48,539 nt of DNA from Lachnospiraceae bacterium (GTDB taxonomy: Bacteria > Bacillota > Clostridia > Lachnospirales > Lachnospiraceae). The translations under genes and the position numbers were made by a program. Numbering within the stretch: position 1 is the first letter of the stretch; each line of letters begins with the position of its first letter. Shown piece after piece: positions 30,856-39,425 of this stretch. The notes under the pieces are model-generated. The model saw only the letters and a list, made by a program, of their open reading frames with translations. It did no database searches and was not told the DNA's origin. The DNA is taken from assembly GCA_017543445.1 (NCBI GenBank), contig JAFYGB010000032.1:1-48539 (forward strand), in the 5' to 3' direction.

Positions 30856-32607
30856 ATGAGTGAGTTTTCGGTAAATGCGCCGAAGGACGCAGTGGATCGC
30901 AAGGGCGTGTATATTTTGATGGATACGCAGATCGAGGCAACGCAGAGGCAGGATGGGACCTGCAGCCAGGAGATCTACCTGGACGGCGGCCGTCTGCAGG
31001 GAAAACTGGAGATCATCGGCGGTATCACGGACTTTAACCTGTGCAACCAGCTGATCGACCTGCAGCGCCCGGACGGTTTTTACAAATTGGTGAAGGGTCT
31101 CGGTGTTTCCGTTTCGGCTCCAGATGATCCGGGCCTGAAGAGTGTGCCTGTGATCTGGAAGCACTATGGTAAGCATGATCGCTATGGCCGCGGTACGACG
31201 CTTCGGTTCGACGTGCCGACGGATGGTGGCGAGTTCATTTATATGTTTGATGATGTGCAGTGGGATGAGGAGGACGATGTGATCGGAAATATCACATTCA
31301 TCCTGCAGAGGCCCGGCCAGCTGGCGGAAGTTAACGTCCGCCTGTTTGTCGATGATTCCCTTCCGGTACCGGAGAGCGTGCGCGACGCGAAGGTAGAGCG
31401 GGAGAGCGCGGCTTACCGCGCGATGATCCGCCGCAGTCTGGTTTCCGCCGGCAGAGACGGACGGCTCCGTCGCGCCATCGACCGCGCGAAGACCGGCGAG
31501 CCGATGACGATCGCCTATATCGGCGGTTCGATCACACAGGGCGCCGGCGCGAAGCCCATCAACACACAGTGCTACGCGTATCAGTCTTACCAGGGCATCG
31601 TGGAGCGCCTCGGCGATCCCGCGCGTTTCACCTACGTGAAGGCGGGCGCGGGCGGCACTTCTTCGGAGTTCGGCCTGATGCGTTACACGAAGGAGGTCTG
31701 TCTCTTCGGTGAGCGTAAGCCGGACATCGTGTTCATCGAGTTCGCGGTCAATGACTACGACGACGAGACGCGCGGCCGCTGCTTTGAGAGCCTGCTTCGT
31801 ACGGCGCTTTCCGCTGACAACCATCCGGCGGTCGTCCTGTTGTTCTCGGTATTTGCGAATAATGAGAACCTGCAGGATCGCCTGATTCCAATCGGTACCG
31901 CGTATGGCGTGCCGATGGTGAGCGTGAAGAACGCGGTCGTTCCGCAGTTCGCATTTCCCCAGAACGAGGGACGTGTGATCTCGAAGCGCCAGTATTTCTA
32001 TGACACTTTCCACCCGACGAACATGGGCCACACCGTGATGAGCGACTGCCTGTTGTATCTGATCGACACCGTGCTTGCGGATGCTTCCGCGAACGGCGCG
32101 TCCCGCAACGATGTTTGTCTGGCGAGAGCCTATGATAAGTATGCGACCTATCCGGTCTATGGCCCGACCTTCGACGGAGTGAAGCTCATCGAGTGTGCAG
32201 CGGCCTATCCGGACGGCGTGAGCGTGGAGGTGGGCTCCTTCACACAGCAGGATCCCGAGCTGCAGTGCGTAGAGCGCGATGCAGACGTGATCCCGAGCCC
32301 CGAATTTGCCGACAACTGGAAGCGTCCGGAGGGCGCGGCCAATGACCCCTTCGTGCTGAAACTTTTGGCGCGTGCAGTCTTCCTGATCTTCAAGGACAGC
32401 GGTAACGTGTCGACCGGACGCGCGCGAGTGACCGTGAATGGAGAGGAAGTCTTTATCGCTGATCCGCATCGCGCGAACTGGACGCATTGCAATGTGAAGC
32501 TTCTCGTGGAAGCGAAGGAAGCCACGGATCTCGAGATCCGTGTAGCCATGGCGCCCGGCGACGAAGCGAAGGACTTTACGATACTCGGTTTCGGGTATAT
32601 TCAGTAG
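30856..32607 (+). CDS. SGNH/GDSL-family carbohydrate esterase-like protein
   Basis: 583 residues from ATG 30856 (AAAGG site at about 30843); the frame to 30799 overlaps the GH5 gene and is rejected. Three parts are visible: an N-terminal strand-rich domain to about 180, a central SGNH hydrolase domain, and a C-terminal strand-rich domain. Catalytic residues are Ser225 in YIGGSITQG, the FAVND block (Asn), and Asp383/His386 in DTFHPTNMGH. SGNH enzymes of this layout often remove acetyl groups from plant polysaccharides or oligosaccharides. No signal peptide is visible, so it would act in the cytoplasm on imported acetylated sugars, or be exported by an unseen route. It is probably co-transcribed with the GH5 gene and the following U32 gene. 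Function is by family and context only. Confidence 0.85.
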   Translation: MSEFSVNAPKDAVDRKGVYILMDTQIEATQRQDGTCSQEIYLDGGRLQGKLEIIGGITDFNLCNQLIDLQRPDGFYKLVKGLGVSVSAPDDPGLKSVPVIWKHYGKHDRYGRGTTLRFDVPTDGGEFIYMFDDVQWDEEDDVIGNITFILQRPGQLAEVNVRLFVDDSLPVPESVRDAKVERESAAYRAMIRRSLVSAGRDGRLRRAIDRAKTGEPMTIAYIGGSITQGAGAKPINTQCYAYQSYQGIVERLGDPARFTYVKAGAGGTSSEFGLMRYTKEVCLFGERKPDIVFIEFAVNDYDDETRGRCFESLLRTALSADNHPAVVLLFSVFANNENLQDRLIPIGTAYGVPMVSVKNAVVPQFAFPQNEGRVISKRQYFYDTFHPTNMGHTVMSDCLLYLIDTVLADASANGASRNDVCLARAYDKYATYPVYGPTFDGVKLIECAAAYPDGVSVEVGSFTQQDPELQCVERDADVIPSPEFADNWKRPEGAANDPFVLKLLARAVFLIFKDSGNVSTGRARVTVNGEEVFIADPHRANWTHCNVKLLVEAKEATDLEIRVAMAPGDEAKDFTILGFGYIQ

Positions 32608-32617
32608 GAGTTTTTGA

Positions 32618-33877
32618 ATGAGACGAAAAGTGGAACTGCTGATCCCGGCGGGAAGCCTGGAGGTATTATACAGTGCGGTGAATTTCGGCGCGGACGCCGT
32701 CTATGTGGGAGGCGAGGCCTTCAGCCTGCGGGCGAAGGCGAAGAACTTCTCCATGGAGGACATGGCTGAAGGCATTCGCTATGCGCACGCGCATGGCGTG
32801 AAGTTTTACGTCACGGCGAATATCCTGGCGCATAACAACGACCTGGCGGAGGCAGAGGCATATTTCACCGAACTTAAGAAAGCCGGCGACGTGGACGCGC
32901 TGATCATCAGTGACCCTGGGATCTTCGAGGTCGCGAAGCGTGTGATGCCGAACACGGACATCCACATTTCCACCCAGGCAAACAACACGAACTACGGAAC
33001 CGCGCAGTTCTGGTATAAGCTGGGCGCGAAGCGCATCGTGACCGCCCGCGAGTTATCCCTCGCCGAGATCGCGAAGATGCGCGAGCAGATCCCGGAGGAC
33101 ATGGAGATCGAGACCTTCGTTCACGGCGCCATGTGTATTTCCTATTCGGGACGCTGCCTGCTGTCGGCCTTCTTGACCGGGCGCGACGCCAATCAGGGCG
33201 CCTGCACGCATCCGTGCCGATGGAAGTATACGCTGATGGAAGAGAAGCGGCCGGGCGAGTATTTTCCCGTGGAGGAGAATGAACGCGGCACCTATATCTT
33301 TAATTCCAAAGACCTGTGTATGGTCGAGCATATCCCGGAACTGATCGAGGCGGGCATCGACTCGTTTAAGATCGAGGGCCGCATGAAGACGGCGCTGTAT
33401 GTCGCGACCGTCGCGCGGACCTATCGCAAGGCGATCGACGATTACCTCGCGGATCCGGAACTGTATAAAAAGAATCTGCCGCTGTATCGCGCCGAGATCG
33501 AGAAGTGCACCTATCGTGAGTACACAACGGGCTTCTTCTTCGGCAAGCCGGACGCGAATACGCAGATCTATGACAACAATACTTACGTGCGAAATTACAT
33601 TTACCTCGGCGTAGTCGAGGAGGCGGACGAAGCGGCGAACACGGTCATCATTACCCAGCGCAATAAGTTCTGCGTGGGCGATACGATCGAGATCATGAAG
33701 CCTTCGTTCGAGAATGTGCCGGTGCAGGTGCTGCGCATCGTCAACGTCGAGAGCGGCGAGGAGATGGAGAGCGCACCGCATCCGCTGCAGGCGCTGCGAG
33801 TGACATTGTCCGCGCCCGCCGCTAAGGGCGACATCCTGCGGGCGCAGGATCCGGAAGCGGCCGAAACGAAAGAATAG
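32618..33877 (+). CDS. U32 family protein (peptidase-like, tRNA/rRNA hydroxylation type)
   Basis: 419 residues from ATG 32618; the SD TAGGAG overlaps the stop of the esterase gene. The N-terminus ELLIPAGSLEVLYSAVNFGADAVY in two parts (AGSLE, GADAVYVGG) and the cysteine set MCISYSGRC...GACTHPCRW (about 170-203) are typical of U32 proteins that hold an iron-sulfur cluster. Family members TrhP/RlhA carry out prephenate-dependent hydroxylation of tRNA uridine or rRNA; the old name is peptidase U32. The family has several subgroups and I cannot distinguish between them here. The C-terminal beta-barrel (from about 325) with TVIITQRNKF is the usual fold. It ends the GH5-esterase unit and is followed by a strong terminator. 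Confidence 0.88.
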   Translation: MRRKVELLIPAGSLEVLYSAVNFGADAVYVGGEAFSLRAKAKNFSMEDMAEGIRYAHAHGVKFYVTANILAHNNDLAEAEAYFTELKKAGDVDALIISDPGIFEVAKRVMPNTDIHISTQANNTNYGTAQFWYKLGAKRIVTARELSLAEIAKMREQIPEDMEIETFVHGAMCISYSGRCLLSAFLTGRDANQGACTHPCRWKYTLMEEKRPGEYFPVEENERGTYIFNSKDLCMVEHIPELIEAGIDSFKIEGRMKTALYVATVARTYRKAIDDYLADPELYKKNLPLYRAEIEKCTYREYTTGFFFGKPDANTQIYDNNTYVRNYIYLGVVEEADEAANTVIITQRNKFCVGDTIEIMKPSFENVPVQVLRIVNVESGEEMESAPHPLQALRVTLSAPAAKGDILRAQDPEAAETKE

Positions 33878-33882
33878 AACAG

Positions 33883-33923
33883 ACCCTCCTTACCGATGGA
33901 TCGGTAAGGAGGGTAATTTTTTT
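33883..33923 (+). terminator. Strong terminator after the U32 gene
   Basis: A 15-bp perfect stem pairs 33883-33897 with 33900-33914, followed by AA and seven T residues (33917-33923). Confidence 0.92.
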
Positions 33924-33933
33924 AAGAATCCTC

Positions 33934-33962
33934 TTGACAAAGGGAAAATCCATCGTTATAAT
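33934..33962 (+). promoter_or_regulatory. Consensus promoter of the GntR/ABC operon
   Basis: A perfect TTGACA (33934-33939), a 17-bp spacer and a perfect TATAAT (33957-33962). Such a strong promoter suggests control by repression; the operator follows directly. Confidence 0.92.
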
Positions 33963-33985
33963 TGTATACATAGTAGTTATACAAT
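33961..33985. promoter_or_regulatory. Operator-like dyad for the GntR regulator
   Basis: ATTGTATA (33961-33968) and TATACAAT (33978-33985), 8-bp arms with a 9-bp spacer, overlap the end of the -10 box and the start site. The place and shape fit autorepression by the YtrA-type GntR protein encoded next. Confidence 0.65.
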
Positions 33986-34043
33986 CATAGCAATCGGACG
34001 GAAGGATCGCCCGGGTCTCTTGTAAAAGAAGGCGGTGTGCACT

Positions 34044-34418
34044 ATGAATATCAATATCAGTAATACCAACGGGGAACCGATCTATCTGCAGATCGTGGAG
34101 CAGATCAAGACGCAGATCCTGGAAGGTAAGTTAAAGGAGGGCGAGGCATTGCCCTCGATGCGTATCCTCGCGACGCAGCTGCGGATCAGTTTTATGACGA
34201 CTAAGCGCGCGTACGAGGAACTGGAGCGCGATGGTTTTATCGAAAGTTATACAGGCAGAGGGTCCTTTGTAAAAGGACAGAATTTGGAATTGTATCGAGA
34301 AGAACAGATCAAACGTGTGGAGGCTTTGCTTATGGAAGCGGGAGAGACCGCACGAAAGGCGGGGCTGACGATGGAGGAACTGCATGAACTGCTGGATCTG
34401 GTGAATGGAGGAGAATGA
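34044..34418 (+). CDS. YtrA-subfamily GntR transcriptional regulator
   Basis: 124 residues from ATG 34044; GTG 34035 is an alternative with poorer spacing. The N-terminal winged helix (PIYLQIVEQIKTQIL, LPSMRILATQLRIS, TTKRAYEELERDGFIES, GRGSFV) is a clear GntR domain; the C-terminal part is only about 45 residues, which is the hallmark of the YtrA subfamily. Such regulators dimerise and control a linked ABC transporter operon, usually as repressors relieved by cell-wall stress or antimicrobial peptides. The strong promoter with an overlapping dyad supports autorepression. The stop overlaps the ABC ATPase start region (ATGA), so translation is coupled. Confidence 0.92.
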   Translation: MNINISNTNGEPIYLQIVEQIKTQILEGKLKEGEALPSMRILATQLRISFMTTKRAYEELERDGFIESYTGRGSFVKGQNLELYREEQIKRVEALLMEAGETARKAGLTMEELHELLDLVNGGE

Positions 34419-34420
34419 TC

Positions 34421-35311
34421 ATGGAAACTTATGAAAATGCGATCGAATTGAACGGAGTATGTAAATCCTATCCGAATTTCCGACTGGAAGAGGTGAGTTT
34501 TAACGTTCCGAAAGGGTGTGTCATGGGATTTATCGGCCAGAACGGAGCGGGTAAGACCACCACGCTGCGGAGCATCCTGCACACCACGAACATTGACCGA
34601 GGGGAGATCCGCATATTCGGTCAGGATCATATTCGTAACGAACTCGAGATCAAAAAGCGGATCGCGGTCGTTTTTGACGAGATCCCGTTTCATGGAAACC
34701 TGACGGCCCAGGATATGAACATCATCTTCAGCGGGATCTATCCCGAGTGGAATTCGGTCACGTATTATGAGTACGTGAAGTTCTTCGAGCTTCCGCAAAA
34801 GCTAAAGATCTCCAGCTATTCCAAAGGAATGAAGATGAAACTGCAGATCGCCTGTGCGCTGTCGCATAATGCGGAACTGCTGATTCTGGATGAGCCGACG
34901 GCGGGACTGGATCCGGTCGTTCGGGATGAGGTCTTGCAAGCGTTTATGCGGTACATGGAAGACGGAGAGCGGTCGATCCTCATGTCTTCACACATCACGT
35001 CCGATCTGGATAAGATCGCGGATATGGTGACGTTTATCGACTGCGGAGAGATCATGCTGTCTGAACGTGTTGACACTCTGCTGGACCGCCATGGATTGAT
35101 TAAGTGCGCCCCGGATGAGTTCCGGGTCTTAGATCCTGAAGATGTTGTTGATGTCCGGCTGAACCGGTTTGGCGCCGAAGTTCTGGTACAGGATCGTGTG
35201 AAAGCGGCAAGTGCCATGCCGAATGCAGTCATCGACCGCGTAAACCTGGAAGATATCATGGTCTATTATGTCGATAAACGCAGAAAGGAGAGGGGCCTAT
35301 GCATCCAGTGA
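34421..35311 (+). CDS. ABC transporter ATP-binding protein (YtrB-like)
   Basis: 296 residues from ATG 34421, 9 nt after GGAGG; the ATG at 34415 overlapping the regulator stop is an alternative with shorter spacing. Walker A GQNGAGKTT near 43, a Q-loop region that reads VVFDEIPFHG without the usual glutamine, signature YSKGMKMKLQ, Walker B LLILDEPTAGLD and the switch His in SSH are all present. The C-terminal 80 residues are variable. It powers two small ABC-2 type permeases encoded next; the set resembles Ytr-type or bacitracin-type exporters. Substrate unknown. It overlaps the next gene by 13 bp, so the operon is tightly coupled. Confidence 0.93.
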   Translation: METYENAIELNGVCKSYPNFRLEEVSFNVPKGCVMGFIGQNGAGKTTTLRSILHTTNIDRGEIRIFGQDHIRNELEIKKRIAVVFDEIPFHGNLTAQDMNIIFSGIYPEWNSVTYYEYVKFFELPQKLKISSYSKGMKMKLQIACALSHNAELLILDEPTAGLDPVVRDEVLQAFMRYMEDGERSILMSSHITSDLDKIADMVTFIDCGEIMLSERVDTLLDRHGLIKCAPDEFRVLDPEDVVDVRLNRFGAEVLVQDRVKAASAMPNAVIDRVNLEDIMVYYVDKRRKERGLCIQ

Positions 35312-36021
35312 GTTCATTGATCTATCGAGAGAAACTGGTGGGTCAAGCTTCGAGAAAAAAACGGTATATTGAATATCTGATCTTTCTGCTGATCTATATC
35401 ATGTTCACGAGTGGCATCAACCAGAGTGTGGGAGGTGAGTTGCTGGCCTATAAGCATATCGATGGCTGGGGGACGGTAATGTTCTTTTTCGTCATGCTGC
35501 TTCCTTTATTCGGCGGGATCATGGCCGCCTATCCCGGCCCGGTAGAGAGAACGGATCGGGTGTCCGGCTGGACGCGGTATGCGTATACATTGCCCGTGTC
35601 TGCGAAGGATCACGCAATGGCAAAAGTATGGTTGACTTTAGTAAATAGCGTCTTCTATATTGCTTGTAATTTGCTCTATACGGTCGTTGCTCTCCGCCAT
35701 TTGGATGTCAACATCCTGATCTTTGTGATCAATTTTTTCTCGTTTGGATTTGTTATATGTATAGGGGCCATGATTTTAGCGAAATGGTCGAACATTATGG
35801 CTCGTCGCGGAAAACATCCTAAGATCGTGGAAGTGGTCACGGGAATTTTGGCCTTTGTTGCCTTCTGTTTACACATGATGGTGGGGCCCATGCCGATGGA
35901 TGATTTTTTGTGGCGCTTCACAACATTTCAAACGTTGGGATTATTCGCACTCATTCTGCCTGCGGTATGTGTTTTGTACTATTGGACCCTTCGGGAAGCC
36001 TATATGGTCCGGGAAGCATAG
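35299..36021 (+). CDS. ABC-2 type permease subunit 1
   Basis: 240 residues from ATG 35299 with SD AAAGGAGAGG. Six hydrophobic segments are visible (starting near residues 25, 60, 110, 135, 170 and 210), with basic N-terminal residues before the first. The motif RVSGWTRYAYTLPVSAKDHAMAKVW in the first loop region (RVSGWTRYAY, LPVSAKD) is shared with subunit 2 (NSGWKSYSYVLPITSQQYAL) and is typical of ABC-2 permeases of this type. It probably forms a heterodimer with the next gene product and works with the ATPase upstream. Export of a peptide or lipid-like compound is likely, but the substrate is not predictable. Confidence 0.88.
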   Translation: MHPVSSLIYREKLVGQASRKKRYIEYLIFLLIYIMFTSGINQSVGGELLAYKHIDGWGTVMFFFVMLLPLFGGIMAAYPGPVERTDRVSGWTRYAYTLPVSAKDHAMAKVWLTLVNSVFYIACNLLYTVVALRHLDVNILIFVINFFSFGFVICIGAMILAKWSNIMARRGKHPKIVEVVTGILAFVAFCLHMMVGPMPMDDFLWRFTTFQTLGLFALILPAVCVLYYWTLREAYMVREA

Positions 36022-36036
36022 AAGGGGGCGAGAACA

Positions 36037-36690
36037 GTGAAATTATATTCGTCTTTATTCCGTCGGAAAATGAAGATCGTATTTAAGAATTTCTGGATTC
36101 GGCTTTTAATGTACATGTTTTTAATGTCTTCGTTGCTGACCCAAAATGATTATACTCCGGAAAAAAGCATCGATTCTATATTATCTTACCTTTTGATCGG
36201 AGCAATCGCCGGAGGATTGAGTTACGGCGTCCGAAATACAGATAAGAACAGCGGTTGGAAATCGTATTCGTATGTGCTTCCTATCACCAGTCAGCAATAT
36301 GCGCTTTTTGATTATGCGCTACTGATCGCCAATATCATGATATTTGGTCTGATCACATTGCTTTGTTCGTCCATACTACCGGCTTCGCCCGGATATCCGA
36401 TAGGGGATTGCTTGTTGGTATATTTGATGTTAGCGGGGATCGTTGGGTTGGGCAGTATCCTGTATGAGGATATGATAAAAGATCCGAGAGCACACGCAGT
36501 ATTTAAGGGGATAGTGATCATGGTCATTCTTTGTTTGATTTTCTTTCCTCTGGGAAGCGGAGGCTTCGGGACTTTTGGATTAAGCTTCTTGCTTAAAAAC
36601 TGTCCTTGGGCCATCTTTATGGTTTTCATCGGGACCATGGCCATAAACTATTTGACCATCTTTCGGTACTATGACGAAAGACAAGTGTAG
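36037..36690 (+). CDS. ABC-2 type permease subunit 2
   Basis: 217 residues from GTG 36037, with GAAGGGGG upstream at the usual distance. Six hydrophobic segments can be counted, beginning near residues 20, 48, 92, 125, 155 and 185. The loop GWKSYSYVLPITSQQYALFDY matches the equivalent loop of subunit 1 (GWTRYAYTLPVSAKD), so the two permeases are related and likely pair. DNA of this gene is AT-richer than the ATPase gene, as membrane genes often are. It ends the operon at a bidirectional terminator shared with the convergent argH. Confidence 0.86.
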   Translation: MKLYSSLFRRKMKIVFKNFWIRLLMYMFLMSSLLTQNDYTPEKSIDSILSYLLIGAIAGGLSYGVRNTDKNSGWKSYSYVLPITSQQYALFDYALLIANIMIFGLITLLCSSILPASPGYPIGDCLLVYLMLAGIVGLGSILYEDMIKDPRAHAVFKGIVIMVILCLIFFPLGSGGFGTFGLSFLLKNCPWAIFMVFIGTMAINYLTIFRYYDERQV

Positions 36691-36701
36691 ATCAACAAAA
36701 T

Positions 36702-36733
36702 AACGGGGATGCCGTTTTCGGCATCCCCGTTTT
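36702..36733. terminator. Bidirectional terminator between the ABC operon and argH
   Basis: A 13-bp perfect stem pairs 36702-36714 with 36719-36731 around a TTTT loop. T-runs occur on both sides (TTTT at 36730-36733 on +, AAAA at 36697-36700 for the minus strand), so it can end both converging transcripts. Confidence 0.88.
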
Positions 36734-36755
36734 GTATCGTGTGGCTGGGAGATCA

Positions 36756-38129
36756 TCACAGCCCGAGATATTCTTTGTGTTTCTTCAGGACTTCTTCCAT
36801 AACGGCGGGGCCGGGCGCGCCGAGGGTGATGCGTTTTTCAACGCAGGTCGCCAGGCTGATGGCCTCGTATACGTCTTCTTTGAAGACAGGGCAGATGGCC
36901 TGGTAGTCAGCGAGCGGAAGCTCATCTAGGGAGATGCCGCGGTCTAAGCAGAGCAGGACGAGCTGGCCGATGATGCCGTGGGCATCGCGGAACGGTACGC
37001 CGTTCTTTACGAGGTAGTCGGCTGCGTCAGTCGCGTTGGTGAAGCCCGCCATCGCGCTCTTCTCCATGACGTCCTTACGGAACTTCATGGTGTCGATCAT
37101 GCCGTTGAAGAGCTGGATGCAGCCCTTCGTGGTGTCGAGGGCGTCGAAGAACATTTCCTTATCCTCCTGCATGTCTTTGTTGTATGCGAGGGGAATGCCC
37201 TTCATGGTGGTCAAAAAGCCTGTCAGCGCGCCATAGACGCGTCCGGTCTTACCACGCACGAGCTCGGCGATATCCGGGTTCTTCTTCTGTGGCATGATGC
37301 TGCTGCCCGTCGAGTAAGCATCGTCCAGTTCCACGAAACGATACTCGTTCGAGTTCCAGATGATGATTTCCTCCGAGAAGCGGGAGAGGTGCATCATGAT
37401 GGTGGACATGGCCGAAAGGAATTCGATGATGTAGTCGCGGTCGGAAACGGAGTCCATGGAGTTTAAGGTCGCGCCGTCAAAATCCAGAAGCTGCGCCGTG
37501 TACTCGCGATCCAGCGGATAGGTGGTGCCGGCGAGAGCTCCTGCGCCCAGAGGGCAGTAGTTCATGCGGCGGCGAATATCAGCCAGGCGGCTGCGGTCAC
37601 GCTTAAACATCTCGAAGTAGGCGCCGAAATGATGGGCTACGGTGACGGGCTGCGCCTTCTGCAGGTGCGTGAAGCCCGGCATGTAGGTGTGGACATTTTC
37701 CGACATGATGCGGTAGATCGTCTTTAAGAGCGAGAGCAGAAGCTCGTCCATCTCGTCGATCTCGTCGCGCGTATAGAGGCGCATATCGAGAGCGACCTGG
37801 TCGTTACGGCTGCGTCCGGTGTGGAGTTTCTTACCGGGATCGCCGATACGGTCGATCAGGTTTGCTTCTACGAAGCTGTGGATATCCTCGCTGGTCTCGT
37901 CAAACGGGAGAGCACCGGATTCGATATCCTGAAGGATACCGTTTAATCCCTCGATGATCACGTCACGTTCCTGCGTGGTAAGGATGCCTTGTTTTGCGAG
38001 CATGGTCACATGCGCCTTGCTTCCACGGATGTCCTGCTTATAAAATCTGCGGTCAAAGGGAAGCGATGCGTTGAATGCATTGACCAGTTCGTTGGTTTCC
38101 TTAGTGAAGCGTCCGCCCCAAAGTTTCAT
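36756..38129 (-). CDS. argH: Argininosuccinate lyase
   Basis: 457 residues read on the minus strand from the ATG at 38129. It cleaves argininosuccinate to arginine and fumarate, the last step of arginine synthesis. The start MKLWGGRF is the classical opening; [11 protein letters not shown] lies near 104, [15 protein letters not shown] near 155, and the fumarase/ASL signature [12 protein letters not shown] near 275-286 carries the active-site loop. Length is normal. Other arg genes are not in the window. The SD GGAGG sits just upstream at about 38135-38139 with a hairpin immediately before it. Confidence 0.97.
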   Translation of the reverse strand: MKLWGGRFTKETNELVNAFNASLPFDRRFYKQDIRGSKAHVTMLAKQGILTTQERDVIIEGLNGILQDIESGALPFDETSEDIHSFVEANLIDRIGDPGKKLHTGRSRNDQVALDMRLYTRDEIDEMDELLLSLLKTIYRIMSENVHTYMPGFTHLQKAQPVTVAHHFGAYFEMFKRDRSRLADIRRRMNYCPLGAGALAGTTYPLDREYTAQLLDFDGATLNSMDSVSDRDYIIEFLSAMSTIMMHLSRFSEEIIIWNSNEYRFVELDDAYSTGSSIMPQKKNPDIAELVRGKTGRVYGALTGFLTTMKGIPLAYNKDMQEDKEMFFDALDTTKGCIQLFNGMIDTMKFRKDVMEKSAMAGFTNATDAADYLVKNGVPFRDAHGIIGQLVLLCLDRGISLDELPLADYQAICPVFKEDVYEAISLATCVEKRITLGAPGPAVMEEVLKKHKEYLGL

Positions 38130-38142
38130 AATCTACCTCCGC

Positions 38143-38162
38143 CATCTGCCCTGGGGCAGATG
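38143..38162 (-). promoter_or_regulatory. Hairpin before the argH SD (minus strand)
   Basis: CATCTGCC (38143-38150) pairs with GGCAGATG (38155-38162) around a 4-nt loop. On the minus strand it lies directly upstream of the SD of argH, the same arrangement as at several plus-strand genes. Confidence 0.55.
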
Positions 38163-38186
38163 TTTTGATCTAAATGGTTTTGCACG

Positions 38187-38239
38187 AAAAAAACCGGATG
38201 CGGCGAGCCCGACAGGGGCATGTACGTAACCGCATCCGG
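38187..38239 (-). terminator. Terminator after pilT (minus strand)
   Basis: CCGGATGCGG (38194-38203) pairs with CCGCATCCGG (38230-38239), with an inner GCCC/GGGC hairpin (38207-38219). The minus-strand transcript then meets seven T residues (complement of 38187-38193). It separates pilT from argH. Confidence 0.82.
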
Positions 38240-38254
38240 GTGAAGTTTAAACGA

Positions 38255-39298
38255 TTACAGAAGGAAATCCTTCGGGTCGTTCGAGTATTTGATGGCCTGC
38301 TCACGGGTGATGACACCACGTGCAACAAGCTGCTTCAGGTCATAGTTCAGCGTGTGCATGCCCTGTGACATACTGGTCTGCATGCTCGTCTCGATCTGGT
38401 AAACCTTATCGGTACGGATGAGGTTCGAAACCGCGTCGTTACATACCAGGATCTCAGTTGCTGCGATACGGCCGTTACCGTTTGCAAGCGGGATGAGCTG
38501 CTGGGTGATAACACCGATCAAAACGCTGGCCAGCTGGTTACGGATCTGGTTCTGTGCCTGTGCCGGGAATACGTCGATGATACGGTTGATGGTCTCGGCA
38601 GCGCCGGTGGTATGAAGTGTGGACATTACGAGGTGTCCGGTCTCGGCTGCGGTGATAGCAGCGGAGATGGTCTCGTAGTCACGCATCTCACCTACGAGGA
38701 TAACGTCCGGGTCCTCACGGAGTGCGGAACGAAGTGCGTTGGAGAATGTATCGATATCCTGGCCGATCTCTCTCTGGTGGATCGTGGACTTACCTTTCTC
38801 GTAAACGTACTCGATCGGGTCTTCGATCGTGATGATATGCTCAGCACGGCTGCGGTTTACGTAGTCGACCATGGTCGCAAGGGTGGTAGACTTACCACTA
38901 CCGGTAGGACCGGTCAGAAGTACGAGACCACGCGGCTTATCCGCAAGGTTGCGGAGAATATTTGCCGGGAGTTTCAGGCTCTCCATGGTAGGAACACTGT
39001 CGCCCATGATACGAAGGCAGGCTGCCTTCTTTCCTTTCTGGGAATATACGTTAACACGGCAACGGATCATGCTCGGTGTTTCGTAAGTAAAGTCGATGTC
39101 GATACCATCACGGACTGGCTTCGCTCTCTTCTCGTTGAGCATCTGGAAAATGAGACCCTCCATCTCATCTTCGGAAATGGGCTGGTCGACCTTACGCAGA
39201 TCACCATAACGACGCAGCGCCATCTCGCCGCCGACTGTCAAATGAATATCTGAACAGTTGTTCGACTTCGCATAGTCAATAAGTTCATCAATTGTCAT
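38255..39298 (-). CDS. pilT: Type IV pilus retraction ATPase PilT
   Basis: 347 residues from ATG 39298 with SD GGAGGAAC on the minus strand. It is a hexameric ATPase that depolymerises type IV pili to drive twitching motility. An N-terminal PAS-like domain (SDIHLTVG, RCRVNVYSQKG) is followed by the RecA-like domain: Walker A GPTGSGKST at about 130-138, the Asp box (IITIEDPIEYVY), Walker B-type ALREDPDVILVGEMRD, and the His box TGHLVMSTLHTTGA. The C-terminal QIRNQLASVLIGVITQQL region is typical of PilT rather than PilB. No pilin, PilB, PilC or PilM-Q genes are in the window, so this is a locally orphan gene; the rest of the machinery is presumably elsewhere. It lies downstream of yfhO. Confidence 0.94.
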   Translation of the reverse strand: MTIDELIDYAKSNNCSDIHLTVGGEMALRRYGDLRKVDQPISEDEMEGLIFQMLNEKRAKPVRDGIDIDFTYETPSMIRCRVNVYSQKGKKAACLRIMGDSVPTMESLKLPANILRNLADKPRGLVLLTGPTGSGKSTTLATMVDYVNRSRAEHIITIEDPIEYVYEKGKSTIHQREIGQDIDTFSNALRSALREDPDVILVGEMRDYETISAAITAAETGHLVMSTLHTTGAAETINRIIDVFPAQAQNQIRNQLASVLIGVITQQLIPLANGNGRIAATEILVCNDAVSNLIRTDKVYQIETSMQTSMSQGMHTLNYDLKQLVARGVITREQAIKYSNDPKDFLL

Positions 39299-39335
39299 AA
39301 ATGTTCCTCCATCCTGATCCTTTTTCTTATTTCAT

Positions 39336-39358
39336 GCAACCGCGACATGCTGCGGTGC
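39336..39358 (-). promoter_or_regulatory. Hairpin in the yfhO-pilT gap (minus strand)
   Basis: GCAACCGC (39336-39343) pairs with GCGGTGC (39352-39358) with one bulge. It lies about 28 nt upstream of the pilT SD on the minus strand. No clear T-run or promoter accompanies it. Confidence 0.3.
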
Positions 39359-39425
39359 GGGTCCGAAGATCACCCTATACTCTCCTCGGACTATGAACTC
39401 TGAAATAACAAACCCTACGTTACCG

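Noticed and set aside
30727-32487. 586-residue minus-strand open frame opposite the SGNH esterase gene
   Set aside because: Antisense shadow; catalytic residues and start signals support the plus-strand gene only.
39060-39425. Minus-strand promoter directly before pilT (TTCATA or TCAGAG with TATAGG)
   Set aside because: Spacers of 12 or 18 bp with poor hexamers; not convincing enough to list.
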